This document shows positions 15,552-26,144 of a stretch of DNA of 64,000 nt, in pieces (position 1 is the stretch's first letter; each line of letters begins with the position of its first letter). A program made the translations under genes and the position numbers. Source of the stretch: Bog-532 sp965277615 (GTDB lineage Bacteria; Actinomycetota; Actinomycetes; Streptosporangiales; Streptosporangiaceae); assembly GCA_965277615.1 (NCBI GenBank), contig CBDIDG010000006.1:930001-994000 (forward strand), written 5' to 3'. The notes under the pieces were generated by a model, which saw only the letters and a program-made list of their open reading frames with translations, did no database searches and had not been told where the DNA came from.

Positions 15552-16957
15552 CACGACGCGCGGGCAGCGTCCCGCGACGAGTTCCGCCATGAGGCCCGCA
15601 CCGAGGCGATAGCGGGCTGCCGCAGCCGGAACGCAGCCACGGCCAGCACGGCCAGGGCCAGCAGGCCGGCCAGGATGAACGAGTTGCCCGCGATGATCTG
15701 CAGCAGGTTCCAGTGGTACTCGCGGTAGTGCGGGCTGTCCCCGTAGGCGAAGTACTGGGTCGGCCCGTACCAGACCCATCCGGCCGGGGTCAGGGCCGTG
15801 CCCGGAGCCCAGAACTGGGGCCAGGCCCCGAAGATGGCCAGCAGCGCCGCGGTGGCCAGTCCCCAGGCGACCCGGGCTGGGCCCCGAGAGCGCACGGCCA
15901 GATGGCCCAGGTAACCCAGCCCCAGCGCCGCCCACACCCAGTGGTGATCCCAGCTCAGCGGCGACACCAGCAGCGCGGTCAGCGCGCAGCCCAGCATGCC
16001 GGCCACCGGGTGGCCCGCGCGGTCCAGCGCGGCCGAGACGACCAGCCCGGCGATGGCCACCACCGCGGCCACGGCCAGGTAGACGTGCGCCGCCCCGTCT
16101 ACGCTGCCCATGAACCGGATGATCAGGCCGTGCAGCGACTGGTTGCCGCGGGTGCCCAGGAACACGATCCGGTTCGCGTTCAGGAACGTGCCGTCCTGCC
16201 AGTAGTGGGCGGAATCGTGCGGGAGCACGGCGTAGCCGATACCGATGGTGGCCACAAACGTGCCCGCGGCCACGGCGGCCTGCCGGAACCGGCCGGTGAG
16301 CAGAAGGTAGGGGATGAAGATCAGCGGTATGAGCTTGATCCCGGCGGCGAGCCCGATCCCGGCGCCGTTCCACCACCGGGTCCGGGGCGCCATCAGGTCG
16401 AGCACCACCAGCAGCATGAGCAGCAGGTTGATCTGGCCCAGGGCCAGGGTCTGCTGGACCGGTTCCAGGGCCAGCCCGGCCGCGGCCACCAGCAAGGTGG
16501 CCCCGGCCCGCACCCGCCGGTCGCGGTAGCCGAGCACGCCGAACATCAGCCAGGCCGACAGCAGCAGCGCGGCCACGCTAGCCACCGTGATGGCCCAGCG
16601 CAGCACCACCCAGGGCAGCAGGGAGCCGACGGCGAAGATGATGGCCGCGATCGGCGCGTAGGTGAAGCTCACCCCGCCGTGGCCCTGCCAGGAGTACAGC
16701 GGGGCGTACTTGGACCCGTCGTAGGGTGGCGAGATCTGGCGGGTGATCAGGCCGCCGTCGCGGTAGACGACCAGGTCCCGCATGGCCGTCAGCGTGCTCA
16801 GGTGGGTGAGCAGGTCGGCCACGTAGACCGCGAGCACGAGCAGGAACGCCGCCAGCCCCAGCGCCAGCACCCGGCCACCGCCCGGCCGGATCCCACCAGG
16901 TGACCCGGCCGCGCCGCCCGCCTGGGACGGGGCAACGGCCTGGTGTGCCTCTGCCAC
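15551..16957 (-). CDS. GT87-family polyprenyl-phosphomannose-dependent mannosyltransferase
   Basis: 468 residues, about 10 transmembrane helices, GT-C fold. It has the GT87 pattern: GHGGVSFTYAPIAAIIFAVG in the first loop, TLALGQINLLLMLLVVLDL, GAGIGLAAGIKLIPLIFIPY, NQSLHGLIIRF and SPLSWDHHWVWA. Family members (for example mycobacterial PimE-like enzymes) add alpha-1,2 mannose to glycolipids or glycans at the outer face of the membrane. The downstream methyltransferase-like gene is translationally coupled. A second GT87 gene lies at 23036-24424. The gene starts after a 184-base gap with a hairpin. Confidence 0.88.
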   Translation of the reverse strand: MAEAHQAVAPSQAGGAAGSPGGIRPGGGRVLALGLAAFLLVLAVYVADLLTHLSTLTAMRDLVVYRDGGLITRQISPPYDGSKYAPLYSWQGHGGVSFTYAPIAAIIFAVGSLLPWVVLRWAITVASVAALLLSAWLMFGVLGYRDRRVRAGATLLVAAAGLALEPVQQTLALGQINLLLMLLVVLDLMAPRTRWWNGAGIGLAAGIKLIPLIFIPYLLLTGRFRQAAVAAGTFVATIGIGYAVLPHDSAHYWQDGTFLNANRIVFLGTRGNQSLHGLIIRFMGSVDGAAHVYLAVAAVVAIAGLVVSAALDRAGHPVAGMLGCALTALLVSPLSWDHHWVWAALGLGYLGHLAVRSRGPARVAWGLATAALLAIFGAWPQFWAPGTALTPAGWVWYGPTQYFAYGDSPHYREYHWNLLQIIAGNSFILAGLLALAVLAVAAFRLRQPAIASVRASWRNSSRDAARAS

Positions 16958-17082
16958 GCGATTCCCTCCGAGCGTCGGCGTGCCTGGGCCGATGATATCG
17001 GCTGTGGCCCGGACCGGACGAGGCGATCACGCATTCCCGGCAAAGCCGTCATCGCCGCCCGGGCGGCGTATCCGGGCATGAA

Positions 17083-17111
17083 AGTGGCCGGCGGCCAGGC
17101 CGCCGGCCACT
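17083..17111. terminator. Bidirectional hairpin, likely terminator of the 17.1-kb membrane gene
   Basis: Perfect 13-bp stem (17083-17095 with 17099-17111, arm AGTGGCCGGCGGC) with a 3-nt loop. It lies 31 bases past the stop of the minus-strand gene ending at 17142. There is no long T tract, as is common for actinomycete terminators. Confidence 0.75.
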
Positions 17112-17141
17112 GAGAGTTGCCGCGCCCGTCGGGCGCCCGGA

Positions 17142-17831
17142 TCAGAGGCTGGGGTCGCCGATTCTGGTCCCGGCGACGTGCGTCTCCTCAACCTCGGAGG
17201 TGGGCGGGGTGACGGTCTCCGGCACCGTGTCACCGTCGACCCGGGTGTCGTCGGCCCGAAGGTCGTCGGTGCGGGTGTCCTCCAGCTCGCTGTCCGGCAC
17301 CGCGGTGCGCGTCCGGGCCGGCTCGGTCACCTCTTCCTCCGGCACCTGTTCCACGGCCGGGGCCTCGGCCGCCAGCCGCTCGCGGGCCCCGATGACCGTG
17401 AGACGGCCCAGTGCCACCGCGGCCAGGAACACGATGACCACGCCCAAGCCGGTGAAGAAGCCGATCTGCTCGACCACACGGTGCAGCTTGTCGCCGACCG
17501 GCTGGCCGGTGCCGCCGATGGACCACAGCGTGCTGAACAGGCCACCGAGCGCGAACCAGGCCCCGCTCAGCGCGGCCAGCCAGGCGCCGAAGATCGCGCT
17601 CGGGCGAGTGGCCGAGGTGCTGAGGATCAGGCCGCCGAGGATCGTGCCGGCCGCGGGCACGATCTCCAGCCAGAGACGGCCTGTGGTGTAGGTCCACGCC
17701 TTGTCCGGCGTGTAGGCGTAATGAAAATACGGGCCGATGAAGGCGATCAGGCCGCCCCAGGCTCCGAGCAGGACCAGCAGCGTTCCGTTGAGGGCGCCAC
17801 GGCTACGCGGGACGCGCAGCACTCCTGTCAT
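17142..17831 (-). CDS. Four-helix membrane protein with acidic cytoplasmic tail
   Basis: 229 residues from ATG 17831, 8 bases after GGAGGAG. Residues ~10-140 hold four hydrophobic segments (LLVLLGAWGGLIAFIGPYF; IVPAAGTILGGLILS; FGAWLAALSGAWFALGGLF; GFFTGLGVVIVFLAAVALG). The last ~85 residues are hydrophilic and rich in Glu, Asp and Thr, without cysteines. I do not recognise a named family; similar small integral membrane proteins with a disordered tail are common in actinomycetes. It is monocistronic, ended by a strong hairpin. Confidence 0.75.
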   Translation of the reverse strand: MTGVLRVPRSRGALNGTLLVLLGAWGGLIAFIGPYFHYAYTPDKAWTYTTGRLWLEIVPAAGTILGGLILSTSATRPSAIFGAWLAALSGAWFALGGLFSTLWSIGGTGQPVGDKLHRVVEQIGFFTGLGVVIVFLAAVALGRLTVIGARERLAAEAPAVEQVPEEEVTEPARTRTAVPDSELEDTRTDDLRADDTRVDGDTVPETVTPPTSEVEETHVAGTRIGDPSL

Positions 17832-17986
17832 GACGATCACTCCTCCCGTTCGGGGGGATGAGGGCTAGTGAACTTGTGCCAACGCGATACCCCCGGTAAC
17901 GCCGCTTATGCGGCGGGAGCAGATCTCGGTCGCATCACGGGTACTCCTCGTGAGCAAAACCACGGCTGGCGGGTAGGGTCACCTGC

Positions 17987-19345
17987 GTGGACACCCGGCG
18001 ACTGGTCCCGCGCACCGACGTCCTGCTCGCCGACCCGAGGCTGGCCGAAGCGGAGCGCAGGCTCGGCCGCGCGCTGGTCAAGGCGGCCGTGACCCGGGCC
18101 CAGGACCAGGTGCGCCAGGGTGTGATCGCGCCGGATGAGACCCTGGATGCCGCGCTGGCCGGGCTGCCGGCCCGGGCCGCTACCCTCACCCCGGTGATCA
18201 ACGCGACCGGGGTACTGCTGCACACCAACCTGGGCCGCGCCGCCCTGTCCGCGGCCGCCACCGACGCGCTGCTTGCCGCCGCAGGGTGCACAGACGTGGA
18301 GTTTGACCTGGCCACCGGGGCGCGCGGGCGGCGGGGCCGGGGCACGCTGGCTGCACTGGCCGCGGCGGTGCCGACCGCCGAGCGGGTGCACGTGGTCAAC
18401 AACAACGCCGCCGCGCTGGTGCTGGCCGCGACCGCCCTGGCCGCCGGGCGGGACATCGTGATCAGCCGGGGCGAGATGGTGGAGATCGGGGACGGGTTCC
18501 GGTTGCCCGACCTGCTGGAGTCCACCGGGGCCCGGCTGCGTGAGGTCGGCACGACCAACCGCACCTCGGTCGCCGATTACACTGCCGCGATCGGGCCCGG
18601 CACCGGCTTCGTGCTCAAGGTGCACCCGTCGAACTTCCGGGTCGAGGGCTTCACCGCCGAAGCCACCATCAAGGACCTGGCCGCCGCGCTCGGCCCGTCG
18701 GTGCCGGTGGTGGCGGACATCGGCTCGGGCCTGCTGGCGCCGCACCCGATGCTGCCGGACGAGCCGGACGCCACGACCGCGCTGCGGGACGGGGCGGCGC
18801 TGGTCACCGCGAGCGGCGACAAGCTGCTCGGCGGCCCCCAGGCCGGCCTGCTGCTGGGCCAGGACGCCCTGGTCACGCGGCTGGCCCGGCACCCGCTGGC
18901 CCGGGCCCTGCGGGTCGACAAGCTGACGCTGGCCGCGCTCGAAGCCACCCTGTCCGGGCCGCCGGTACCGGTCGTGCAGGCGCTCGCCACCGATGACATT
19001 TTCATTATTAACCGGGTTGAAAAGGTCGTGGCGGATCTGGTTCGTGCGGAGGTCGACGCCCACCCGGTACGGACGCAGGGGGCGGTCGGCGGGGGCGGGG
19101 CGCCCGGCGTGCCGCTGCCCAGCGCCGCGGTGAGCGTGCCGGACGCCCTGACCGGGCCGCTGCGCACCGGGCCGGCCGTACGCCAGGGGCGGGTGCCGGC
19201 GGTCATCGGCCGGGTGGAAGGCGGCCGGCTGCTGCTGGACCTGCGGGCGGTTGTGCCCGCCGACGACGAGACGCTGACCCGGGCCGTGGTCACGGCCGCG
19301 GCTGTGACCACGGCCGAGCCGGGGGCGGCCGGGACCGGGACGTGA
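17987..19345 (+). CDS. selA: L-seryl-tRNA(Sec) selenium transferase
   Basis: 452 residues from GTG 17987. This PLP enzyme converts seryl-tRNA(Sec) to selenocysteyl-tRNA(Sec) using selenophosphate. Visible features: the N-terminal tRNA-binding region, TPVINATGVLLHTNLGRA, VNNNAAALVL, VHPSNFRVEGF, and the PLP lysine Lys279 in ASGDKLLGGPQAG. The C-terminal VGGGGAPGVPLPS block is conserved. The stop overlaps the selB start (GTGA), forming a selA-selB operon. A short stretch at about 18990-19035 (DDIFIINRVEK) is oddly AT-rich inside a GC-rich gene. Neither selD nor a tRNA-Sec gene was found in the window. Confidence 0.95.
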   Translation: MDTRRLVPRTDVLLADPRLAEAERRLGRALVKAAVTRAQDQVRQGVIAPDETLDAALAGLPARAATLTPVINATGVLLHTNLGRAALSAAATDALLAAAGCTDVEFDLATGARGRRGRGTLAALAAAVPTAERVHVVNNNAAALVLAATALAAGRDIVISRGEMVEIGDGFRLPDLLESTGARLREVGTTNRTSVADYTAAIGPGTGFVLKVHPSNFRVEGFTAEATIKDLAAALGPSVPVVADIGSGLLAPHPMLPDEPDATTALRDGAALVTASGDKLLGGPQAGLLLGQDALVTRLARHPLARALRVDKLTLAALEATLSGPPVPVVQALATDDIFIINRVEKVVADLVRAEVDAHPVRTQGAVGGGGAPGVPLPSAAVSVPDALTGPLRTGPAVRQGRVPAVIGRVEGGRLLLDLRAVVPADDETLTRAVVTAAAVTTAEPGAAGTGT

Positions 19346-21213
19346 CCGTCACCCAGGTCGTCGCGACGGCCGGCCACGTCGACCACGGCAAGTCGACGCT
19401 GGTGCGGGCGCTGACCGGGATGGAACCGGACCGGTGGGAAGAAGAACGGCGCCGCGGCCTCACCATCGACCTCGGGTTCGCCTGGATGGATGGCCTGGAC
19501 GGCCCAGACGGGTCGCGCATCGCGTTCGTCGACGTGCCCGGGCACGAACGCTTCGTGCCGAACATGCTGGCCGGCCTGGGCCCGGTGCCCGCGGTGCTGC
19601 TGGTGGTGGCGGCCGACGGTGGCTGGATGCCGCAGTCGGCCGAGCACCTGGCCGCTATCGACGCGCTCGGCATCTCCCGCGGGCTGCTGGTGGTCACCCG
19701 GGCCGACCTGGCCGACCCGGAGCCGGCCCTGCGGCGGGCCCGGGCCGAACTGGCCGCCACCAGCCTGGCCGGGGCCAGAGCGGTCGCGGTCAGCGCGGTG
19801 ACCGGTGCCGGGCTGCCGGAGTTGCGCCGCGCGCTGGCCCAGCTGGCCGGGTCGCTTCCGGTCCCGGACCCGGCCGGCCCGGTCCGGCTGTGGGTGGACC
19901 GGGCCTTCAGCATCCGGGGCAGCGGCACGGTGGTAACCGGCACGCTGCCGGCCGGGACCGTGCGCACGGGCGGGGAACTACTGCTGACGCCGTCGCTGCG
20001 CCCGGTGCGGGTACGTGGCATCGAGTCCCTGGAGCAGTCGGCCGGGCAGGTCCGCGGCGTGGCCCGGGTCGCGCTGAACCTGCGCGGCGTGCCGCGGGAG
20101 CTCCCCACCCGGGGCATGGCGCTGATCGAGCCGGGCCGGTGGACGCTGACCGGAGAGATCGACGTCCGGTGCGAGCTGACCGGGGCGGACCGGCTGCCCC
20201 AGGAGCTGGCCCTGCACATCGGCTCGGCCCGGACCCCGGCCCGGGTCCGGGTGCTGGGCCCGGCCGGCGCAGCCGGCCCGGAAAACCCCGCCGGCGCAGC
20301 CGGCCCGGAAAACACGGCCGATGACGCTCATGGCGTGGTGCTGGCCCGGCTCACCCTGCGCGAACAGCTGCCCCTGCACGCGGGGGACCGGGTCCTGCTG
20401 CGTGACCCCGGGGCGGCCGGCCTGTTCATCGTGGGCGCGACCGTGCTGGACGTGATCCCGCCGCGGCTGAAGCGGCGCGGTGCCGCCGCCGCGGCCGCCG
20501 CCCGCCTGGGCCGCTGGTCCCGCCCGCCGCAAGCCGGCGAGCTGCTGGGCCGGCACGGGCTGCTGCGAGCGGGCGTGCTGGCCGCGATGGGGGTCGACGG
20601 CGCCCCGGACCCGGTGGCCGGGGACTGGCTGGCCGACCCGTCGTTCTGGCGGGCCGCCCGGTCCCGGCTGGCCGAGCTGACCCGCCAGCACGCCGAGCAG
20701 GACCCGCTGGCCGTGGGGCTGCCGGTGGAAGCGGCCCGGCGCGCGCTCGGGCTGCCCGACCGGATCCTGGTGGAGGCCCTGGCCCGGGAGCAGGCCGGGG
20801 TGTCCCTCCGCGACGGCTACCTGACCGTGGCCCCGGGCGAGGTCGCGGCCGCGCCGGTGCCGGGACCGCTGCTGACCGCGGTGCGCGCGGTCCGGTCCGA
20901 CCTGGCCGGCGACCCGTTCCGCGCTCCGGAGGCGGCCCGGCTGCGCGAGCTGGGCCTGGACACCAAGGCCATCGCGGCGGCGGCCCGGGCTGGTCTGCTG
21001 CTGCGGGTCAGCGACCAGGTGGTGCTGGCCCCGGGCGCCGCCGGCGAAGCGGCCCGGGCGCTGGCCGAGCTGCCGCAGCCGTTCACCACCGCCGAAGCCC
21101 GGCAGGCCCTCAGCACCACCCGGCGGGTGGCCATCCCACTGCTGGAGTACCTGGACCGGGCCCGGATCACCGAGCGGCTGCCCGATGACCGGCGCCGCCT
21201 CCGCTCGGTGTAG
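19342..21213 (+). CDS. selB: Selenocysteine-specific elongation factor
   Basis: 623 residues from GTG 19342, overlapping the selA stop by 4 bases. SelB delivers Sec-tRNA to UGA codons followed by a SECIS hairpin. The GTPase has G1 AGHVDHGKST (10-19), switch region RGLTIDLGFAW, G3 DVPGHERF, and the TRAD motif. The EF-Tu-like barrel domains follow, and the C-terminal ~200 residues contain the winged-helix repeats that bind SECIS RNA. A linker near residues 308-325 carries a tandem duplicate of GAAGPEN (24-bp DNA repeat at about 20266-20315), probably a recent expansion. Together with selA this shows the organism decodes selenocysteine. Confidence 0.95.
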   Translation: MTVTQVVATAGHVDHGKSTLVRALTGMEPDRWEEERRRGLTIDLGFAWMDGLDGPDGSRIAFVDVPGHERFVPNMLAGLGPVPAVLLVVAADGGWMPQSAEHLAAIDALGISRGLLVVTRADLADPEPALRRARAELAATSLAGARAVAVSAVTGAGLPELRRALAQLAGSLPVPDPAGPVRLWVDRAFSIRGSGTVVTGTLPAGTVRTGGELLLTPSLRPVRVRGIESLEQSAGQVRGVARVALNLRGVPRELPTRGMALIEPGRWTLTGEIDVRCELTGADRLPQELALHIGSARTPARVRVLGPAGAAGPENPAGAAGPENTADDAHGVVLARLTLREQLPLHAGDRVLLRDPGAAGLFIVGATVLDVIPPRLKRRGAAAAAAARLGRWSRPPQAGELLGRHGLLRAGVLAAMGVDGAPDPVAGDWLADPSFWRAARSRLAELTRQHAEQDPLAVGLPVEAARRALGLPDRILVEALAREQAGVSLRDGYLTVAPGEVAAAPVPGPLLTAVRAVRSDLAGDPFRAPEAARLRELGLDTKAIAAAARAGLLLRVSDQVVLAPGAAGEAARALAELPQPFTTAEARQALSTTRRVAIPLLEYLDRARITERLPDDRRRLRSV

Positions 21214-21247
21214 CTGGCCGGTGTAACTGGCGGTTCAGCTGGCCCTG

Positions 21248-22960
<1,713 letters not shown>

Positions 22961-23035
22961 CCCCTCATCGTTGTCGGCACCCTCATTCTGGCCGGCACCA
23001 AAACCGCCGCGCTGGATGGCACACTATGTCGCACT

Positions 23036-24424
23036 ATGTACGGACGACTGCGCGCGCAATCGCTGGCCTCCGGGACTCCGGGGCCGGGCACCAGGGCATC
23101 GAGCCGCCGGGCGCGCCCGCTGGCGGTGGCCTGGCTCGCGGCCGGGGTGGCGGCGTACGCCGTTTCTGTGCTGGTCTACCACCATCTGCTGGCCACTAAC
23201 CCGACGCTGTGGGGACATACCGACGAGTTCGTCTATCGCGCCGCCGGCATCGAGATCCACCAGCACCCGGCGGACCTGTACCGCGCGCACTTCGGTGAGC
23301 CGGACCGGTTCAAGCTCCCGTTCACCTATCCGCCGATCGCGGCGCTGGTGTTCGCCCTGTTCACCTCGTTCAGCTTCGCGGTGTGGCAGAGCGCACTGGT
23401 CGGCGTCGACGTGCTGCTGCTGCCCGTGATCTGTTACGCGTCGCTGCGGGTCGCCGGGCGCCGCGGGCTGACCGCCGTTGCGCTCGCGTTCGCGGTGGCG
23501 GCGATGGCGCTGTGGCTGGAGCCCGTCTACATGACGATGTACTTCGGCCAGATCAACTTGATCCTGCTGGTCGTGGGGATGGCCGATCTCGCCCTGCCCG
23601 ATTCGTGCCGGTGGAAGGGCATCGGCATCGGCATCGCGGCCGGGATGAAGCTGACCCCGCTGGTTTTCATCCCGTTCCTGCTGGCCTCGCGCCGGATCCG
23701 GGCCGGCCTGGTCGCCGTGCTCACGTTCGTGGTCACGGTGGTGGTCGGCTTCATCGCGCTGCCGTCCGCCGCCCATGATTTCTGGTTCGGCGACTTCGTC
23801 GGCAAGAGCGGCTTCACCCTGCAGAACCAGTCCATCGACGGGATTTTGCAGCGGGTGCTGCCGGGACACCCCGCGGCCCACACCATCTGGCTGGCCGCGG
23901 CGTTCGTGGTCGGGGTGGCCGGCCTGACCGTGGCTGCGCTGGTCAGCCGCCGGGGCTACGAGCTCACCGCGATCGTGCTGTGCTCGGTCACCGGCCTGCT
24001 GATCTCGCCGATCTCGTGGACCCACCACTGGGTCTGGGCGGTCGTGCCGGGTCTCGCGCTGGTGGTGGCGGGCGACCGGCGCCGGGGGACGGGAGCGCCG
24101 GAGCCGGAGACCGATGGGGTCCTGCCCGCCCGCTCGGGGGACCGGTCCCGGGTGCGGAACTGGGCCGCCCGGGCCGCCGGTACCGCCGTGCTGCTGTTCC
24201 TGTTCGTCATGTGGCCGCGGCCGCACCAGGTTGGCCACGTCACCGAGCTGCTCCCCACCGGGCTGCTGCGGCTCACCCCGAACGGCTACGGCGTGGAGAA
24301 AACCTGGCACGGCTGGCAGCTGATCTCCGGCAACTACTACGTGATCCTGGGGGCCATAGCCCTCGCCGCGGCGGCCGGGTACCTGTGGGCCACCCGGACC
24401 CGGGCCCCGAAACCTCCCGGGTAG
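23036..24424 (+). CDS. GT87-family mannosyltransferase, second copy
   Basis: 462 residues from ATG 23036. It is a polytopic membrane protein with about 10 helices in the same layout as the protein at 15551-16957: FTYPPIAALVFALFTSF, YFGQINLILLVVGMADLAL, GIGIGIAAGMKLTPLVFIPF, NQSIDGILQRVLPG and SPISWTHHWVWAVVPG. It is therefore a polyprenyl-phosphomannose-dependent mannosyltransferase homologue. The two share about a dozen conserved motifs but have clearly diverged, so they probably have different acceptors. No strong ribosome-binding site precedes the start. The long open frame upstream (from 21659) is antisense to the glucosidase and was not used. Confidence 0.87.
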   Translation: MYGRLRAQSLASGTPGPGTRASSRRARPLAVAWLAAGVAAYAVSVLVYHHLLATNPTLWGHTDEFVYRAAGIEIHQHPADLYRAHFGEPDRFKLPFTYPPIAALVFALFTSFSFAVWQSALVGVDVLLLPVICYASLRVAGRRGLTAVALAFAVAAMALWLEPVYMTMYFGQINLILLVVGMADLALPDSCRWKGIGIGIAAGMKLTPLVFIPFLLASRRIRAGLVAVLTFVVTVVVGFIALPSAAHDFWFGDFVGKSGFTLQNQSIDGILQRVLPGHPAAHTIWLAAAFVVGVAGLTVAALVSRRGYELTAIVLCSVTGLLISPISWTHHWVWAVVPGLALVVAGDRRRGTGAPEPETDGVLPARSGDRSRVRNWAARAAGTAVLLFLFVMWPRPHQVGHVTELLPTGLLRLTPNGYGVEKTWHGWQLISGNYYVILGAIALAAAAGYLWATRTRAPKPPG

Positions 24425-24478
24425 CCGAGGCGCGGCCCGGGTCTTAGTCCCCACCAGGGAAACGTAGGCTCGGATCAA

Positions 24479-25468
24479 ATGCTGTCTGACTCCTACGGCC
24501 GGGTCGCGACCGATTTGCGGGTGTCGCTGACCGACCGCTGCAACCTGCGGTGCGCATACTGCATGCCCGCCGAGGGTCTGAACTGGCTGCCCAAGCCCGA
24601 ACTGCTGACCGACGACGAAGTGGTGCGGCTGGTCCGCGTCGGGGTGGAACGGCTCGGGATCCGCGAGGTGCGGTTCACCGGCGGTGAGCCGCTACTGCGC
24701 CGCGGCCTGATCGAGATCGTGGCCCGCGCCGCCAGGCTCCGCCCCCGCCCCGAGCTGTCCATCACCACCAACGGCATCGGCCTGGCCCGGATGGCCGGGG
24801 CGCTGCGCGACGCCGGGCTGGACCGGGTCAACGTCTCGCTGGACACGCTCCGGCCCGAGGCCTTCCGCGAGCTGGCCCGGCGCGACCGGCTGCAGGACGT
24901 GCTGGACGGCATGGCCGCCGCGGCGGCCGCCGGCCTGACCCCGGTCAAGGTCAACAGCGTGCTGATGCGCGGGGTCAACGACACCGAAGCGCGCGACCTG
25001 CTGCGGTTCAGCCTGGCCCACGGGTACGAGCTACGGTTCATCGAGCAGATGCCGCTGGACGCCCAGCACGGCTGGCGGCGGGCGAACATGGTCACCGCCG
25101 AGGAGATCTGCGCCGACCTGCGGCAGGAGTTCACCCTCACCCCCGAGGGCCCGGACCGCCGTGGTTCGGCTCCCGCGGAGACGTTCGGTGTCAATGGCGG
25201 GACGGCCCGGGTCGGGGTGATCGGCTCGGTGACCAGGCCCTTCTGCGGGGCCTGCGATCGGGTGCGGCTGACCGCGGACGGCCAGGTCCGCAACTGCCTG
25301 TTCGCCCGGGAGGAAAGCGACCTGCGCGGGCCGCTGCGGGCCGGGGCCAGCGACGAGGAACTGGCCGTGCGCTGGCGCCGGGCGGTGGCGGGCAAGCTGC
25401 CCGGTCACGGCATCAACGACCCAGCCTTCCTGCAGCCGGACCGCCCGATGTCGGCCATCGGCGGCTGA
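24479..25468 (+). CDS. moaA: GTP 3',8-cyclase (molybdopterin biosynthesis)
   Basis: 329 residues. MoaA converts GTP to 3',8-cyclo-GTP, the first step of molybdenum-cofactor synthesis. The radical-SAM cluster ligands are Cys21, Cys25 and Cys28 in DRCNLRCAYCMPAEG, and RFTGGEPLLRRG is the SAM-binding GGE motif. The second Fe-S cluster is bound by FCGACDRVRLTADG followed by NCLF. The C-terminal Gly-Gly (MSAIGG), needed for activity, is present. mobA follows 17 bases later on the same strand, so they are probably co-transcribed. Confidence 0.95.
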   Translation: MLSDSYGRVATDLRVSLTDRCNLRCAYCMPAEGLNWLPKPELLTDDEVVRLVRVGVERLGIREVRFTGGEPLLRRGLIEIVARAARLRPRPELSITTNGIGLARMAGALRDAGLDRVNVSLDTLRPEAFRELARRDRLQDVLDGMAAAAAAGLTPVKVNSVLMRGVNDTEARDLLRFSLAHGYELRFIEQMPLDAQHGWRRANMVTAEEICADLRQEFTLTPEGPDRRGSAPAETFGVNGGTARVGVIGSVTRPFCGACDRVRLTADGQVRNCLFAREESDLRGPLRAGASDEELAVRWRRAVAGKLPGHGINDPAFLQPDRPMSAIGG

Positions 25469-25485
25469 CCTGTGACGGCTGACCT

Positions 25486-26094
25486 GTGACGGCTGGCGCC
25501 GGGCCGGAGCTTAGCGCGGTCATCCTCGCGGGTGGCCGGGCCACGCGGCTCGGCAGCATCGACAAGCCCGGCCTGGAGGTGCGCGGCCGTACGCTGCTGG
25601 CCACGGTGGTCGCGGCCGCGTCGGGGGCCGGGGCGGGCCGGATCATCGTCGTCGGGCCCGAGCACCCAGACCTGGTCGTGTGCTTCGTGCGGGAAGACCC
25701 GCCCGGGGCGGGGCCGTTCGCGGCGCTGCGCTGCGGGCTGGGCCAGCTGGGTGACCGGGCCGGACCCTCCGGCCGGGTGGCTGTGCTGGCCGCGGACCTG
25801 CCGTTCCTGCGGGCCGCCCACGTGCGCGCGCTGCTGGCTGCGACCGAAGGCGACCGTGGCGCCGTCCTGGTCGACGACGCGGGTTATCCGCAGTGGCTGG
25901 CCGGATGCTGGCCCGTGCGCACCCTGTCCGCGGCGGCCGCCGGGTACACCGGGTCCTCCCTGCGCGGGCTGATGGCCCCGCTGAACCCGGCGCCGGTGGT
26001 CATCGAGCCAGTACCGGGGGAGCCACCCCCCTGGCTGGACTGCGACACGGAGGCGGACCTGTCCCGGGCCCGGGACTGGCCCCAGGCCCGCTGA
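25486..26094 (+). CDS. mobA: Molybdenum cofactor guanylyltransferase
   Basis: 202 residues from GTG 25486. It is a nucleotidyltransferase of the GT-A type, with AVILAGGRATRLGSIDKPGL at the N-terminus (GTP-binding loop and catalytic Lys) and a conserved VLAADLPFL metal-binding Asp motif. It links GMP to Mo-molybdopterin, giving the MGD form used by the DMSO-reductase family, including formate dehydrogenases. Its position right behind moaA supports this over other NTP transferases. A DUF6457 protein, often fused to MobA in actinobacteria, is separate at 29622-29867. Confidence 0.87.
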   Translation: MTAGAGPELSAVILAGGRATRLGSIDKPGLEVRGRTLLATVVAAASGAGAGRIIVVGPEHPDLVVCFVREDPPGAGPFAALRCGLGQLGDRAGPSGRVAVLAADLPFLRAAHVRALLAATEGDRGAVLVDDAGYPQWLAGCWPVRTLSAAAAGYTGSSLRGLMAPLNPAPVVIEPVPGEPPPWLDCDTEADLSRARDWPQAR

Positions 26095-26144
26095 CCTGGC
26101 GCCCGCTGACTGGCGCCCGCCGACCGGCGTCTGGTGACCCGGCG

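Noticed and set aside
17832..17986. Possible tRNA-Sec gene next to selA
   Set aside because: I looked for the long extra arm and the UCA anticodon context in the gap and around selA-selB and found no such structure.
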